A stretch of 64,000 bases of DNA from Mucilaginibacter sp. 14171R-50 (GCF_010093045.1 NZ_CP048115.1:62001-126000); one strand, 5' to 3'. Positions 41,412 to 50,510 are shown, numbered from the stretch's first letter. A program made the numbers and translations. Notes: generated from the sequence alone by a model not told the origin.

Positions 41412-43238
41412 GTGGATTTTTTTAATTTCTCTATTAATAAAATACTTACCCGGGAGCAGTCAATACTTGACCAGGCCCGCATCCGCTTGCTATACTATGG
41501 CTTTTTGTTAGCTATTGTTGGCATTGGCGCGCTGTATCTGAGCGTATACCTTCAGGATTTGCATGTAATGTCCCTTACATTAGGTGCTACCCTCTTGCTT
41601 ATCATTGCGCTGTTCAAGTATCTAACCTATAAACCACACTGGCATACCATATCGCACATACTGCTTGTAATGGGTACGCTCATAAACCTGGCCACGGTGT
41701 TTGTGATCATGCAGGATGTAAACATCATTACCATACAAATCATCATCCTGGTTATCGTATTCAGCTTTTATATGCTGGGGCAAAACTGGGGGATGTTTTT
41801 TTCGCTGCTTAACCTGCTGCCGGTATTGATATTTATGGTAATGCAGTATGACCACAATTATTATATCGATTTCAAGCCTGAAAAGTCTGATCAGTCAACC
41901 ACTATTATCGCCATTTTCGCCAATTTTATCCTCATCATATTTATTCACAGCCACTTTTACAGCGCGTTTTTAAAAAATATAAAGCAGCTTAAAGAAACCG
42001 GCGAAGAGCAGGCGGCTTTGAATATAAAATTTGAAAGGGCCATTGAAAAGGCCGAAAAATCGTCGCAGGTGCAGTCGGAGTTTTTATCCACCATGTCGCA
42101 CGAGATACGCACCCCGTTAAACGCGGTAATTGGCATGAGCAACCTGCTGCTGATGAATAACCCCCGGCAAGATCAAAGCGAAAACCTGGAGATACTGAAA
42201 TTCTCGGCCAATAACTTGCTGGCTATTGTTAACGATGTACTTGATTTTAATAAGATAGAATCAGGCAAGGTGGTGTTCGAGAAGATCAAGTTTAACCTGG
42301 TTGACCTGATGCAAAATATCTGCGGCGGGCAAATTATTAAAGCCGAGGAAAAAGGCTTGTTGTTTAAGCTGGATATCGACAGCTCGTTGAGGCGTAAGGT
42401 AATATTTGGCGACCCCACCCGCTTAACCCAAATAATTTTTAACCTGGTTAGCAACGCCATAAAATTTACAGCGCAAGGCAATATATGGGTGAGGGTAACC
42501 TGCTTAGAAGACCGTCATAATAACATCACGGTTGGTTTTTCGGTAAAAGATACCGGTATTGGTATCAAAAAAGAAAACCTCGAAACCATATTCGAGCCTT
42601 TTACCCAGGAATCGATAACCACTACCCGCCAATACGGCGGCACCGGCCTGGGGCTGGCTATTGTAAAGCGCCTGCTTGAGCTGCAAAACCTGCAGATGCA
42701 TGTAAGCAGCAAAGTGAACGAAGGCTCGGAATTCTCGTTCAATATGGAGTTCCCGGTATCCACCGAAGCCGTTGCCCGGGTAAAAGAACCCACAGCCGAA
42801 CCGCAGCCACAACAACAGCAACAGCCGCATGTGGCCGGAGTTGAGGACGGCAGCAGCAGCCTGCGTGTTTTGATTGCCGAGGACAATCCGGTTAATGTTA
42901 TGCTGATGAAAAAGCTGCTTTCGAAATGGAAGATAGTGCCAACGATAGCCGAAAATGGTGAGCGCGCCGTAGAAATTATGCAATATGGCAACTTCGATAT
43001 TATTTTAATGGATTTGCAAATGCCGGTGATGAACGGCTTCGACGCCTCCATGGAAATACGCAAAATGCCCGACCCGGCCAAAGCGAATATTCCGATCATA
43101 GCCTTAACAGCATCCGCCTTGTTTGATATACGCGAACAGGTGATCAACGCCGGCATGAACGATTACGTGGCCAAGCCCTTTAAACCAGATGAGCTGATGG
43201 AAAAGATGCAAAACCTGGTAGCTGCTGTAAACAGTTAA
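41412..43238 (+). CDS. Membrane hybrid histidine kinase with receiver domain
   Basis: 608 residues starting at a GTG (41412); no ATG fits nearby. Residues about 25-190 form six hydrophobic helices with no periplasmic sensor of any size. A coiled linker leads to the HisKA helix STMSHEIRTPLNAVIGMS (H230), the HATPase domain (NLVSNAIKFTAQG, VKDTGIGIKKENLETIFEPF, TGLGLAIVKRLLEL), a Pro/Gln-rich spacer and a receiver domain with acidic pair AEDNPVN, D534 in LMDLQMP, Thr in LTASA and Lys in VAKPFKP. Phosphate flows H230 to D534, then to an unknown Hpt or response regulator. Its 3' end overlaps the convergent gene by 4 bases. Confidence 0.9.
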   Translation: MDFFNFSINKILTREQSILDQARIRLLYYGFLLAIVGIGALYLSVYLQDLHVMSLTLGATLLLIIALFKYLTYKPHWHTISHILLVMGTLINLATVFVIMQDVNIITIQIIILVIVFSFYMLGQNWGMFFSLLNLLPVLIFMVMQYDHNYYIDFKPEKSDQSTTIIAIFANFILIIFIHSHFYSAFLKNIKQLKETGEEQAALNIKFERAIEKAEKSSQVQSEFLSTMSHEIRTPLNAVIGMSNLLLMNNPRQDQSENLEILKFSANNLLAIVNDVLDFNKIESGKVVFEKIKFNLVDLMQNICGGQIIKAEEKGLLFKLDIDSSLRRKVIFGDPTRLTQIIFNLVSNAIKFTAQGNIWVRVTCLEDRHNNITVGFSVKDTGIGIKKENLETIFEPFTQESITTTRQYGGTGLGLAIVKRLLELQNLQMHVSSKVNEGSEFSFNMEFPVSTEAVARVKEPTAEPQPQQQQQPHVAGVEDGSSSLRVLIAEDNPVNVMLMKKLLSKWKIVPTIAENGERAVEIMQYGNFDIILMDLQMPVMNGFDASMEIRKMPDPAKANIPIIALTASALFDIREQVINAGMNDYVAKPFKPDELMEKMQNLVAAVNS

Positions 43239-43693
43239 AGCATATTATAAGCAGGCAGGTCCTGTAAAAACTTAAAACTTTCGGTATCGTGGTCAATGTG
43301 GCAGTAATAATGCTGTAAACCATTGGTTACTGCCATAAGTTGTACTTTATGTACCATGTTATAGCGGGCCGCCTGGCTAAAGGTAGCCTGGTTAATCGTA
43401 ACCGAAGGAGCCTTACACTCAACAAGCAGTATTTTTTGGCCGGCTGGGTTAAACACAATAATATCGGTGCGTTTAGCCATGCCGTGCAGCTTAAGCCCCC
43501 CTTCCAGCTTTATCAATGTTTTGGGGTATTGCTTTTGCCTGATCAGGTATTGGACAAAATGCTGCCGAACCCACTCTTCGGGGGTAATAATAATGGTCTT
43601 CTTCCGCAACTCGTCAAACACCGTTAGCTTGCCGTTTTGGTCGGTAAGCTTAAAAGGGTATGGCGGTAAGTTAAGGGGCTGCAATAAATCCAT
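43235..43693 (-). CDS. Stand-alone HsdR N-terminal-like nuclease domain protein
   Basis: 152 residues from the ATG at 43693; the frame is open 12 codons further but those are repeat DNA. The PD-(D/E)xK core is AKRTDIIVFNPAGQKILLVECKAPS (D, then ExK), the type I restriction HsdR-N fold; EEWVRQHFVQYL before it matches the family. There is no helicase motor, HsdM or HsdS nearby, so this is not a restriction system. As I recall it is widely kept beside holA in Bacteroidota, suggesting a role tied to replication or repair (inference). Confidence 0.8.
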   Translation of the reverse strand: MDLLQPLNLPPYPFKLTDQNGKLTVFDELRKKTIIITPEEWVRQHFVQYLIRQKQYPKTLIKLEGGLKLHGMAKRTDIIVFNPAGQKILLVECKAPSVTINQATFSQAARYNMVHKVQLMAVTNGLQHYYCHIDHDTESFKFLQDLPAYNML

Positions 43694-43705
43694 TTTTGAA
43701 TAAAT

Positions 43706-43807
43706 CAAAAGTAAAAAGTAAAAAGTCAAAACGCATAGTATATCTAATTAAGTTGAGGTTTATTATTCCACAAACACTACTTTTTTACTTTTAACTTTTT
43801 ACTTTTG
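43706..43807. repeat. Inverted repeat of gtaaaaagt words across a divergent promoter region
   Basis: CAAAAGTAAAAAGT at 43706-43719 is the exact reverse complement of ACTTTTTACTTTTG at 43794-43807. Each arm has further gtaaaaagt words. It spans the gap between the HsdR-N-like gene (start 43693) and holA (start 43817), ending about 10 bases from each ATG. Confidence 0.85.
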
Positions 43808-43816
43808 GCTTAACCC

Positions 43817-44839
43817 ATGGCCGCTCCCGACATTATAAAAGACCTTAAGAACCGTAAGTTTAAACCCCTGTACCTGCTACACGGTGAAGAGCCTTATTAT
43901 ATAGACCTGATAAGCAATTACATCGAAAACAACCTGTTAACCGATGCCGAAAAGGGCTTTAACCAAACCATACTATACGGCAAGGACACCGATATCATGA
44001 CGGCCATTAACGCTGCCAAACGTTACCCCATGATGAGCGATTACCAGGTGGTGATGATCAAAGAGGCGCAGGATATGAAATGGGGCCGCGATGATGACGA
44101 TAAAAAAAACATTAACCCCATACTAAGCTACCTGGAAAACCCGCTGCCAAGCACAATAATGGTTTTTTGCTATAAATACGGCAAATTTGACAAGCGTAAA
44201 AAAACCTATAAGGCTATCGAGAAGAATGGGCTGGTGTTTGAGTCGGCAGCTTTGTACGACAGCAAAATACCGGGTTGGATAGAAGGCTACGTAAACTATA
44301 AGAAATACAAGATAAGCCCGCAGGCGGCGGCCATGCTTGCCGAATACCTGGGTAACGACCTGTCGAAAATTGCCAATGAGCTGGATAAACTGATGCTTAA
44401 CGTTACTGCCGGCCAGGAAATAACCCTACAGCTGATACAGGATAATATCGGTATCAGCAAAGAGTATAATGTTTTTGAGCTGCAGAGCGCCTTAACAAAA
44501 AAAGACGCCTATAAAGTCAACCAGATCATAAATTACTTCGATGCCAACCCAAAATCGAATCCTATTGTGCTGGTATTGGGTAACCTTAATAACTTTTTCA
44601 GCAAGGTGCTGGCCTACCATTATGTTAAGGACCGCACCCCGCAAAACCTTGCCCGCGAACTGGGTGTTAGCCCCTACTTTTTAAAGGATTATGAACAGGC
44701 GGCGCGTGGTTACAACCTGGGTAAAACCTTTGAGGTGATAAGCTACCTGCGCGAGTACGATTTGAAAAGCAAGGGTGTAGAATCAAACACCGACCACGGT
44801 GGTTTGATGAAAGAGCTGATGTTTAAAATATTGCATTAG
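43817..44839 (+). CDS. holA: DNA polymerase III subunit delta
   Basis: 340 residues. The delta subunit opens the beta sliding clamp within the clamp loader. Family pieces: LYLLHGEEPYYIDLISNYIE at the N-terminus, YPMMSDYQVVMIKEAQDM, the KIPGWIEGYVNYKKYKISPQAAAMLAEYLG region and VFELQSALTKKDAYKVNQII; no Walker A is expected in delta. Divergent from the HsdR-N-like gene across a repeat. Confidence 0.93.
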   Translation: MAAPDIIKDLKNRKFKPLYLLHGEEPYYIDLISNYIENNLLTDAEKGFNQTILYGKDTDIMTAINAAKRYPMMSDYQVVMIKEAQDMKWGRDDDDKKNINPILSYLENPLPSTIMVFCYKYGKFDKRKKTYKAIEKNGLVFESAALYDSKIPGWIEGYVNYKKYKISPQAAAMLAEYLGNDLSKIANELDKLMLNVTAGQEITLQLIQDNIGISKEYNVFELQSALTKKDAYKVNQIINYFDANPKSNPIVLVLGNLNNFFSKVLAYHYVKDRTPQNLARELGVSPYFLKDYEQAARGYNLGKTFEVISYLREYDLKSKGVESNTDHGGLMKELMFKILH

Positions 44840-44844
44840 CCGCA

Positions 44845-45804
44845 TCAGGTCAAGGTTTTCTCAACCCGGGCGTTAATATCTTTGATGATATGATCAAGCT
44901 CAACGGCGCTTAGCTTAAGCATTTTCAATGGCTGCTCCAGTTGCTCGTTGTTATGGGGAGTGCCGTCTAAGGAATTGATGATCCCCAATATGTTGGCCAG
45001 CGGCTTGCGTATCAGGTGCGAATTAATATAAGCTATCTGGTCCAGGCTTTGGTTTTTAAGGTTTATCTGTTCTTCGCCGTGCTTTTGCCCGCTGATGTCC
45101 TGAAAGTAAACTGCAAGCCCTTCGGAACCGGGATAAACGGTAAAGCATATCCATTTATTCAGCGGCGCCACATATTCTTCAAACTTAACCGTTTCATGTT
45201 TTTCGAGCGAAAAGTTAAATTGCTTAAAAACCTCCAGCTGGCGATAATATGGGTATAAATGCCATAACGTTTTGTACAAAACGGCGGCCCGTTCTGTTAC
45301 AAGTATGCGTTCCGCTTCCTTGTTCAGGTAAGTTATACACAGTTTACTATCCAGCGTAATAAACCCGTCTGTTATACTTTCCAGGGTCTCGTTAATTTTT
45401 TTTACCGCTTCGGTAAGTTGTATATCCTTAAGTTTTTGCTCCGTGATATCGTGTATAATAACCATGCGGCAGTGGCAGCCGTTATACGTTACATTGTACG
45501 ATGTAATGTTCACATAAATGGTGCTGCCATCCTTTTTTAAGTGAGTGAGTTCCTTTTTTACAGTTTGGCTATGCTTTATCCGTTTGATAAGGGCAAGCAT
45601 ATCCTGCTGTTCATAAACAGGCCGTATTTGCGAAAGTGTTATATCATACAGGAATTCTTCTCGGGTATAGCCATAGTGTTTTATGGCCGCATCGTTCACT
45701 TCTTTAAACATCAGCGTATCAACCTCCACAATCCACATGGGGTTTGGGTTGTGATGGAACAACACACTAAAGCTGGCATCATCGTTACTGATCCTTAAAG
45801 ACAT
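44845..45804 (-). CDS. PAS-PAS protein with a DHp-like C-terminus but no ATPase domain
   Basis: 319 residues, soluble. PAS 1 about 8-122 (WIVEVDTLMFKEVNDAAIKH, closing HCRMVIIHDITEQK), PAS 2 about 138-240 (NETLESITDGFITLDSK, closing VYFQDISGQK), then helices 247-317 with an H-box-like INSHLIRKPLANILGI (H263). The HATPase_c domain is absent: the frame stops 56 residues later. It may be a phospho-acceptor dimer partner, a sensor feeding another kinase or simply a truncated kinase; the first is inference. It is convergent with holA (5 bases apart). Confidence 0.8.
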   Translation of the reverse strand: MSLRISNDDASFSVLFHHNPNPMWIVEVDTLMFKEVNDAAIKHYGYTREEFLYDITLSQIRPVYEQQDMLALIKRIKHSQTVKKELTHLKKDGSTIYVNITSYNVTYNGCHCRMVIIHDITEQKLKDIQLTEAVKKINETLESITDGFITLDSKLCITYLNKEAERILVTERAAVLYKTLWHLYPYYRQLEVFKQFNFSLEKHETVKFEEYVAPLNKWICFTVYPGSEGLAVYFQDISGQKHGEEQINLKNQSLDQIAYINSHLIRKPLANILGIINSLDGTPHNNEQLEQPLKMLKLSAVELDHIIKDINARVEKTLT

Positions 45805-45909
45805 AATTTACATAGCTACGCAGATAAACACTATTAATACAATTATATATAATATGGCGTTAAGATTAGCTATAAATTAGTTTTTTCGTAAAAGGAAATG
45901 AATGCCTCA

Positions 45910-46173
45910 CTAATGAGTACGCGGCTGTAACACTTCGGGGTTTAAAATTTTTGGCAGGCAGCCATCTCTATGGTATATATGTACCGTAACGGCATCCCCC
46001 AACTTAAAAGAATATTTACTTAGATCTATTTCAAAAGCCGAGGACTCAAATGGATCCGAGGCAGTCATGCCGTTCACTTTAACCTCGTAAACACAATAAG
46101 TTTCACCCGAGTTACTGAAAGGGTTTTGTACATATAGGTTTTTGCCTGTATAAATGCCGTTGATTTCTATCAT
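45910..46173 (-). CDS. Small conserved-looking protein, unknown function
   Basis: 87 residues, MIEINGIYTGKNLYVQNPFS then beta-rich sequence with SSAFEIDLSKYSFKLGDAVTV, ending IYHRDGCLPKILNPEVLQPR. No signal peptide or membrane helix. The even strands and the GDAVTVHIYH segment suggest a small Ig-like or OB-like domain, and I recall similar N-terminal modules in other Bacteroidota proteins, but I cannot name the family. It stands alone in a low-density part. Confidence 0.55.
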   Translation of the reverse strand: MIEINGIYTGKNLYVQNPFSNSGETYCVYEVKVNGMTASDPFESSAFEIDLSKYSFKLGDAVTVHIYHRDGCLPKILNPEVLQPRTH

Positions 46174-46329
46174 GATGGTTAAGGTTTAGCCAACAATATC
46201 GCAATTATTTATAGTAGTATATAGTATTGTTAAATATATTCGGGATCAAATAATTTTAGTTTTTCAAGGCATTTTGTCACCTTTACCGCAAGTTAAGGCA
46301 ACAAACTAAACACCCCTGATACTGTTAAT

Positions 46330-46734
46330 ATGAACCATTGGCTTGTAAAATCGGAACCTGTAAAATATAGCTGGGAAAAATTTAATAAAGAAGGCCGCAC
46401 CTTTTGGGATGGCGTTCGTAACTACCAGGCCCGCAACAACTTAAAGTTGATGAAACAAGGCGACCTGGTAATGTGGTACCATAGCAACGAGGGTAAGGAA
46501 ATTGTGGGCATTGCCCGCGTGGTGAAAGAGTTTTACCAGGACCCTACAACCGATGATGCCAACTGGGTAGTGGTTGACCTTGAACCCGTTGAACCGTTAA
46601 AAAAACCCGTTACCCTGGAACAAATAAAAGCCGATGAACGCCTGAAAGACGTCGGGCTGATCAGGCAGGGGCGCTTATCAGTAATGGCATTAAAGCGTGA
46701 AGAATTTGACCGGATAATTGAATTAGGCAGCTAA
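46330..46734 (+). CDS. EVE domain protein
   Basis: 134 residues, a whole EVE domain (PUA-like fold): MNHWLVKSEPVKYSWEKF, TFWDGVRNYQARNNLKLM, GDLVMWYHSNEGKEIVGIAR and VEPLKKPVTLEQIKADERLK. EVE proteins bind modified bases such as 5-methyl- or hydroxymethyl-cytosine through an aromatic cage; in bacteria some are fused to restriction or RNA-modification partners. Here it is single-domain and its target is unknown. It lies convergent with the macro-domain gene. Confidence 0.92.
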   Translation: MNHWLVKSEPVKYSWEKFNKEGRTFWDGVRNYQARNNLKLMKQGDLVMWYHSNEGKEIVGIARVVKEFYQDPTTDDANWVVVDLEPVEPLKKPVTLEQIKADERLKDVGLIRQGRLSVMALKREEFDRIIELGS

Positions 46735-46769
46735 CTTTCCGGAAAAATTCTTAAAAAAATTAAAGATTT

Positions 46770-47285
46770 TTAGAGTAATTTCTGGTAAATTCTATAGTTC
46801 TCGTCGTCGAAACAAATAAACATTACCTCCTGAATTTCTTCGTTCCGATATAGAAATTCGTTAACTGTTTTAACCGCTATTTCCGCCGCTTTGTCTTTCG
46901 GGAAACGGTAAACACCGGTACTGATATTCGGAAAAGCGATGGTGTTAACATTATTGCTCACTGCTATGGCAAGGCTGTTGACGTAGCAATTTGCAAGCAG
47001 TGTTTCCTCGCCGCGTTTGCCACCACCCCAAACCGGCCCCACGGTGTGTATCACATATTTTGCCGGCAGCTTGCCGCCGGTGGTAATTACAGCATTACCG
47101 GTTTTGCAGCCTCCCTGCCGGTTAACTATTTTAACGCACTCTTCCAGTATCTCCTTGCCGCCCGCACGGTGTATGGCGCCATCAACGCCGCCGCCGCCCA
47201 TGAGGCTGCTGTTGGCCGCATTTACAATAGCGTCAACGGCCAGTTTGGTAATATCGCCCTGCCGCAGTATTATACGTTTATCCAT
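46770..47285 (-). CDS. Macro-domain protein (O-acetyl-ADP-ribose deacetylase type)
   Basis: 171 residues, one macro domain of the MacroD/YmdB class. ADP-ribose-binding motifs: [20 protein letters not shown] (21-40; N22, N25, G30-G33, D35) and [20 protein letters not shown]. It should hydrolyse O-acetyl-ADP-ribose and perhaps mono-ADP-ribosyl protein, in the cytoplasm. No ART or sirtuin neighbour is seen. Confidence 0.93.
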   Translation of the reverse strand: MDKRIILRQGDITKLAVDAIVNAANSSLMGGGGVDGAIHRAGGKEILEECVKIVNRQGGCKTGNAVITTGGKLPAKYVIHTVGPVWGGGKRGEETLLANCYVNSLAIAVSNNVNTIAFPNISTGVYRFPKDKAAEIAVKTVNEFLYRNEEIQEVMFICFDDENYRIYQKLL

Positions 47286-47394
47286 ATCAGGTTAACCAAC
47301 AATACTTAACGTATGTTTTAAAACTGCATACGGCATATTGTCAATATTTACCTCGCCCCTACACTGATGGCTTTCAACCATTCAACTAAACGTA

Positions 47395-47402
47395 TATCTT
47401 TG
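47395..47402 (+). promoter_or_regulatory. -7 box TATCTTTG for the MBL-rhodanese gene
   Basis: Seventeen bases before the ATG at 47420. Confidence 0.5.
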
Positions 47403-47419
47403 CGGCACTGACACATTAT

Positions 47420-48754
47420 ATGATAGTTCACCAATTTTACGATAAGGGCCTCGCACATGCCTCGTACGCTATTATCCGCTCGGGCCGGATGGTTGTTATC
47501 GACCCTGCCCGCGATCCGCAGCCATACTATGACTTTGCCGCCCTGCATAACGCGGACATCACCGGCGTTATTGAAACACACCCCCACGCCGATTTTGTAA
47601 GTTCGCACCTGGAGATACATCAAACTACCGGCGCGGTAATTTATGTGAGCAAACTGGCCGGCGCCGGATACCCGCACGAAAGCTTTGACGACGGCGACGT
47701 GATATCCCTTGATGATATCAAACTTAAGGCTATGAACACCCCAGGCCATTCGCCCGATTCTATTTGTATTTTACTGGAGGACGAAAACGGTCGCGACTGT
47801 GCCGTATTTACCGGCGATACGCTTTTTGCCGGCGATGTGGGCCGGCCCGACCTGCGCGAGAACGCAGGTAACATTACCGCAAAAAAGGAGGAACTGGCCC
47901 GGCAAATGTACCATAGCACCCGCGAAAAGCTGATGGTGCTGCCCGCCGATGTTACGGTTTACCCCGCCCACGGTCCCGGCTCGCTATGTGGTAAAAGCAT
48001 GAGCCCCGACCTGCAAACCACCATTGGCAAAGAACTGCGCGAAAATTACGCCCTCCAGCTGATGGACGAAATGGCATTTGTAAAAACCTTAACTGCCGAC
48101 CAGCCCTTTATGCCAAAATATTTTGGTTATGATGTAGAGCTGAATAAAACCGGCGCGCCTAATTTTGAGGAAAGTATTGGCATGGTAAACCGGCCGTCGA
48201 AAAGTATCCCTTTGGAAAAAGGCGCTTTAGTTATTGATACCCGCACCAAAGATGTTTACCGCGCTGGCCACGTTAAAAGCTCGATCAACCTGCAGGACGC
48301 TGAAAAATTCGAGACTTGGCTGGGATCGGTGATAGGGCCTGATGAACAGTTTTATTTAATTGCCGGCAATGATGAGGAATTAGAGCGAATGATAGCCAAA
48401 ACAGCTAAAATTGGTTACGAAAAAAACATAATTGCCGCGATGCTACCTCCTGAAGTCGCCACTGAGCGGTCGCCTGAGCTTAAATACGATGCTTTTAAAG
48501 CTCACCCGGATAACTACACCATTATTGACGTGCGCAATTGGGCCGAAATAAAGGCAGGCAAATTATTCAACAACGCCCTTACCGTTCCCTTGCCCGAGTT
48601 ACGCGAGCGTATAAGCGAAATACCGGCCGATAAAGCCATAGTGGTGCACTGCGCCGCGGGTTACCGCTCGGCAGCGGCGGCAGGTATTGTCGAAAGTAAA
48701 ATAACCGGCGTGCCGGTTTATGACCTTGGCGAAGCCATTAACGACTGGAAGTAA
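47420..48754 (+). CDS. MBL-fold hydrolase fused to two rhodanese domains (persulfide dioxygenase-like)
   Basis: 444 residues. N-terminal metallo-beta-lactamase fold: THPHADFVSSH (H54, H56, D58, H63), GHSPDSI (second His) and TGDTLFAGDVGRPDL (bridging Asp), like the ETHE1/persulfide dioxygenase and glyoxalase II group. Two rhodanese modules follow: the first (about 268-345, VIDTRTKDVYRAGHVKSSIN) lacks the catalytic Cys (FYLIAGND in its place); the second has VVHCAAGYRS with C411. Likely role: persulfide oxidation or sulfur transfer. Its promoter box is TATCTTTG at 47395-47402. Confidence 0.88.
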   Translation: MIVHQFYDKGLAHASYAIIRSGRMVVIDPARDPQPYYDFAALHNADITGVIETHPHADFVSSHLEIHQTTGAVIYVSKLAGAGYPHESFDDGDVISLDDIKLKAMNTPGHSPDSICILLEDENGRDCAVFTGDTLFAGDVGRPDLRENAGNITAKKEELARQMYHSTREKLMVLPADVTVYPAHGPGSLCGKSMSPDLQTTIGKELRENYALQLMDEMAFVKTLTADQPFMPKYFGYDVELNKTGAPNFEESIGMVNRPSKSIPLEKGALVIDTRTKDVYRAGHVKSSINLQDAEKFETWLGSVIGPDEQFYLIAGNDEELERMIAKTAKIGYEKNIIAAMLPPEVATERSPELKYDAFKAHPDNYTIIDVRNWAEIKAGKLFNNALTVPLPELRERISEIPADKAIVVHCAAGYRSAAAAGIVESKITGVPVYDLGEAINDWK

Positions 48755-48794
48755 GTCCCGGCGTTAAAACTGCATCAAGTAATATTACACATAG

Positions 48795-50510
48795 CTACAC
48801 TTCGCCTTTTTTCAGCGAGCTTACAGCGTAATTTGCAGCGCGCGCGGTTAGGGCCATAAAGGTAAGCGAAGGGTTCTGCGTACCGGTAGACGTCATACAT
48901 GCGCCATCAGTTACAAATACATTTGGGCATGCGTGCAACTGGTTCCACTTGTTCAGTAACGATGTTTTAGGGTCGTGCCCCATGCGTATGCCGCCCACTT
49001 CGTGAATATCAAGCCCCGGCGCCTGTTTACTATCATTAGTGGCAATATCTTTGCAGCCTGCCTTGTCCAGCATTTCGGCACCTTGCACCAAAAAGTCTTT
49101 CAGCAGCTTTTCATCGTTATCATCATAATCAACGGCAATACGTAATTGCGGTATGCCCCATTTATCGTTTTGCTGGCGGCTTAGCTGTACAAAGTTGCTT
49201 TCCTTAGGTATGGTTTCGCCCTGCATCATCATATAAATTCCCCATGGGCCGGGTTCGGCAATGGCATTTTTGTAGTCCGCGCCAATGGGTGCGCCTTGGG
49301 TAAAATGGCCCCAGCCCGGGCGTGTTGCGGTATAAAACGTCATATAACCACGCAAAAAGTCCGTCTCCTGTTTACGTACGTTCCGGAAGTTGGGCATCAT
49401 CACCGCTGTTGGCCTGCGCCCGTAATAATAACTATCCATAGGCCCGTCAAAACTGGCCGTCATAGAACCGCGGTAGTTATGAAATGCAACGTATTTACCC
49501 AGCAAGCCGTTATCGTTGCCTAAACCATTGGGGAAGCGGCCCGATGTTGAATTAAGCAGGATAAGGTTGCTGTTTAAAGCAGCGGCATTAACAAAAATGA
49601 TCCTGGCAAAATACTCAATGGCTTTGTTGGTATGCGCATCTATCACCCTTACGCCAACGGCCTTTTGTTTTTTTTCGTCGTAAATGATGGAATGTACAAC
49701 CGAATCTGGCCGAAGGGTTAAGTTACCTGTTTTTGCGGCCCAGGGTAGGGTAGATGAGTTAGAACTGAAATATCCGCCGAAAGGGCAGCCCCGTTCGCAC
49801 AGGCTGCGGGCCTGGCACTGGCCCCTGCCCTGCTGCAAATGTATTTCTTTGGGTTGGGTAAGATGCGCGCAGCGGCCAATGATAACATCCCGGTCATGGT
49901 AATGGGCCATAATGCGCTTTTGGATCTCCTTTTCCACCACGTTCATTTGCCATGGCGGCAAAAAGTCGCCGTCGGGCAGTGTTTCCAGGCCATCGCGGTT
50001 ACCGCTTATACCCGCAAACTGCTCCACGTGGGTGTACCAGGGCGCCAGGTCGTTATAGCGTATGGGCCAGTCTACCGCGAAACCGTCGCGCGCGGGGCCT
50101 TCAAAATCAAATTTGCTCCAGCGCTGCGTTTGCCGTGCCCAAAGCAGCGATTTACCGCCAACCTGGTACCCGCGTATCCAGTCAAAGGGTTTATCCTGCA
50201 CATAGGGGTGTTCCTTATCTTTAACAAAAAAATGTTCAGACGCTTCGCCAAATGCATAACACCTTTCGGCAATGGGGTTTTGCTGCTTAACCTGCAAGGG
50301 CAATTGGCCCCGATGCGGAAAATCCCAGGGGTTTTTTGTCGCTGTAGGATAATCCTTTAAATGCACCACATCTTTACCGCGTTCCAGCACTAAAGTTTTA
50401 AGGCCCTGGCCACAAAGCTCTTTAGCGGCCCAGCCGCCGCTGATGCCAGACCCTATCACGATAGCATCAAAGGTATTAGCCGCAAGCTTGTTTGAATTTA
50501 CATATACCAT
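48795..50510 (-). CDS. GMC-family FAD oxidoreductase
   Basis: 571 residues. N-terminal FAD-binding GSGISGGWAAKEL (20-32), GMC signature pieces GYQVGGKSLLWARQTQRW and, near the end, HEVGGIRMG plus STGTQNPSLTFMALTARAA, which carries the catalytic His/Asn pair. A three-Cys segment CQARSLCERGCPFGGYFSS in the middle is typical of the Bacteroidota sugar/gluconate dehydrogenase-like subgroup. No Tat signal is visible and no cytochrome or small-subunit partner gene is adjacent. Substrate unknown. Confidence 0.9.
   Translation of the reverse strand: MVYVNSNKLAANTFDAIVIGSGISGGWAAKELCGQGLKTLVLERGKDVVHLKDYPTATKNPWDFPHRGQLPLQVKQQNPIAERCYAFGEASEHFFVKDKEHPYVQDKPFDWIRGYQVGGKSLLWARQTQRWSKFDFEGPARDGFAVDWPIRYNDLAPWYTHVEQFAGISGNRDGLETLPDGDFLPPWQMNVVEKEIQKRIMAHYHDRDVIIGRCAHLTQPKEIHLQQGRGQCQARSLCERGCPFGGYFSSNSSTLPWAAKTGNLTLRPDSVVHSIIYDEKKQKAVGVRVIDAHTNKAIEYFARIIFVNAAALNSNLILLNSTSGRFPNGLGNDNGLLGKYVAFHNYRGSMTASFDGPMDSYYYGRRPTAVMMPNFRNVRKQETDFLRGYMTFYTATRPGWGHFTQGAPIGADYKNAIAEPGPWGIYMMMQGETIPKESNFVQLSRQQNDKWGIPQLRIAVDYDDNDEKLLKDFLVQGAEMLDKAGCKDIATNDSKQAPGLDIHEVGGIRMGHDPKTSLLNKWNQLHACPNVFVTDGACMTSTGTQNPSLTFMALTARAANYAVSSLKKGEV

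Noticed and set aside
42515..43156. Minus-strand open frame opposite the hybrid kinase
   Set aside because: Shadow of the HATPase and receiver coding region; contains a run of Cys/Gly codons mirrored from the Gln-rich linker.
43235..43693. Restriction-modification system
   Set aside because: Only the HsdR N-terminal domain is present; there is no helicase, HsdM or HsdS within the window.
49839..50360. Plus-strand frame of 173 codons opposite the GMC oxidoreductase gene
   Set aside because: Shadow of a clear FAD enzyme gene; no motif.
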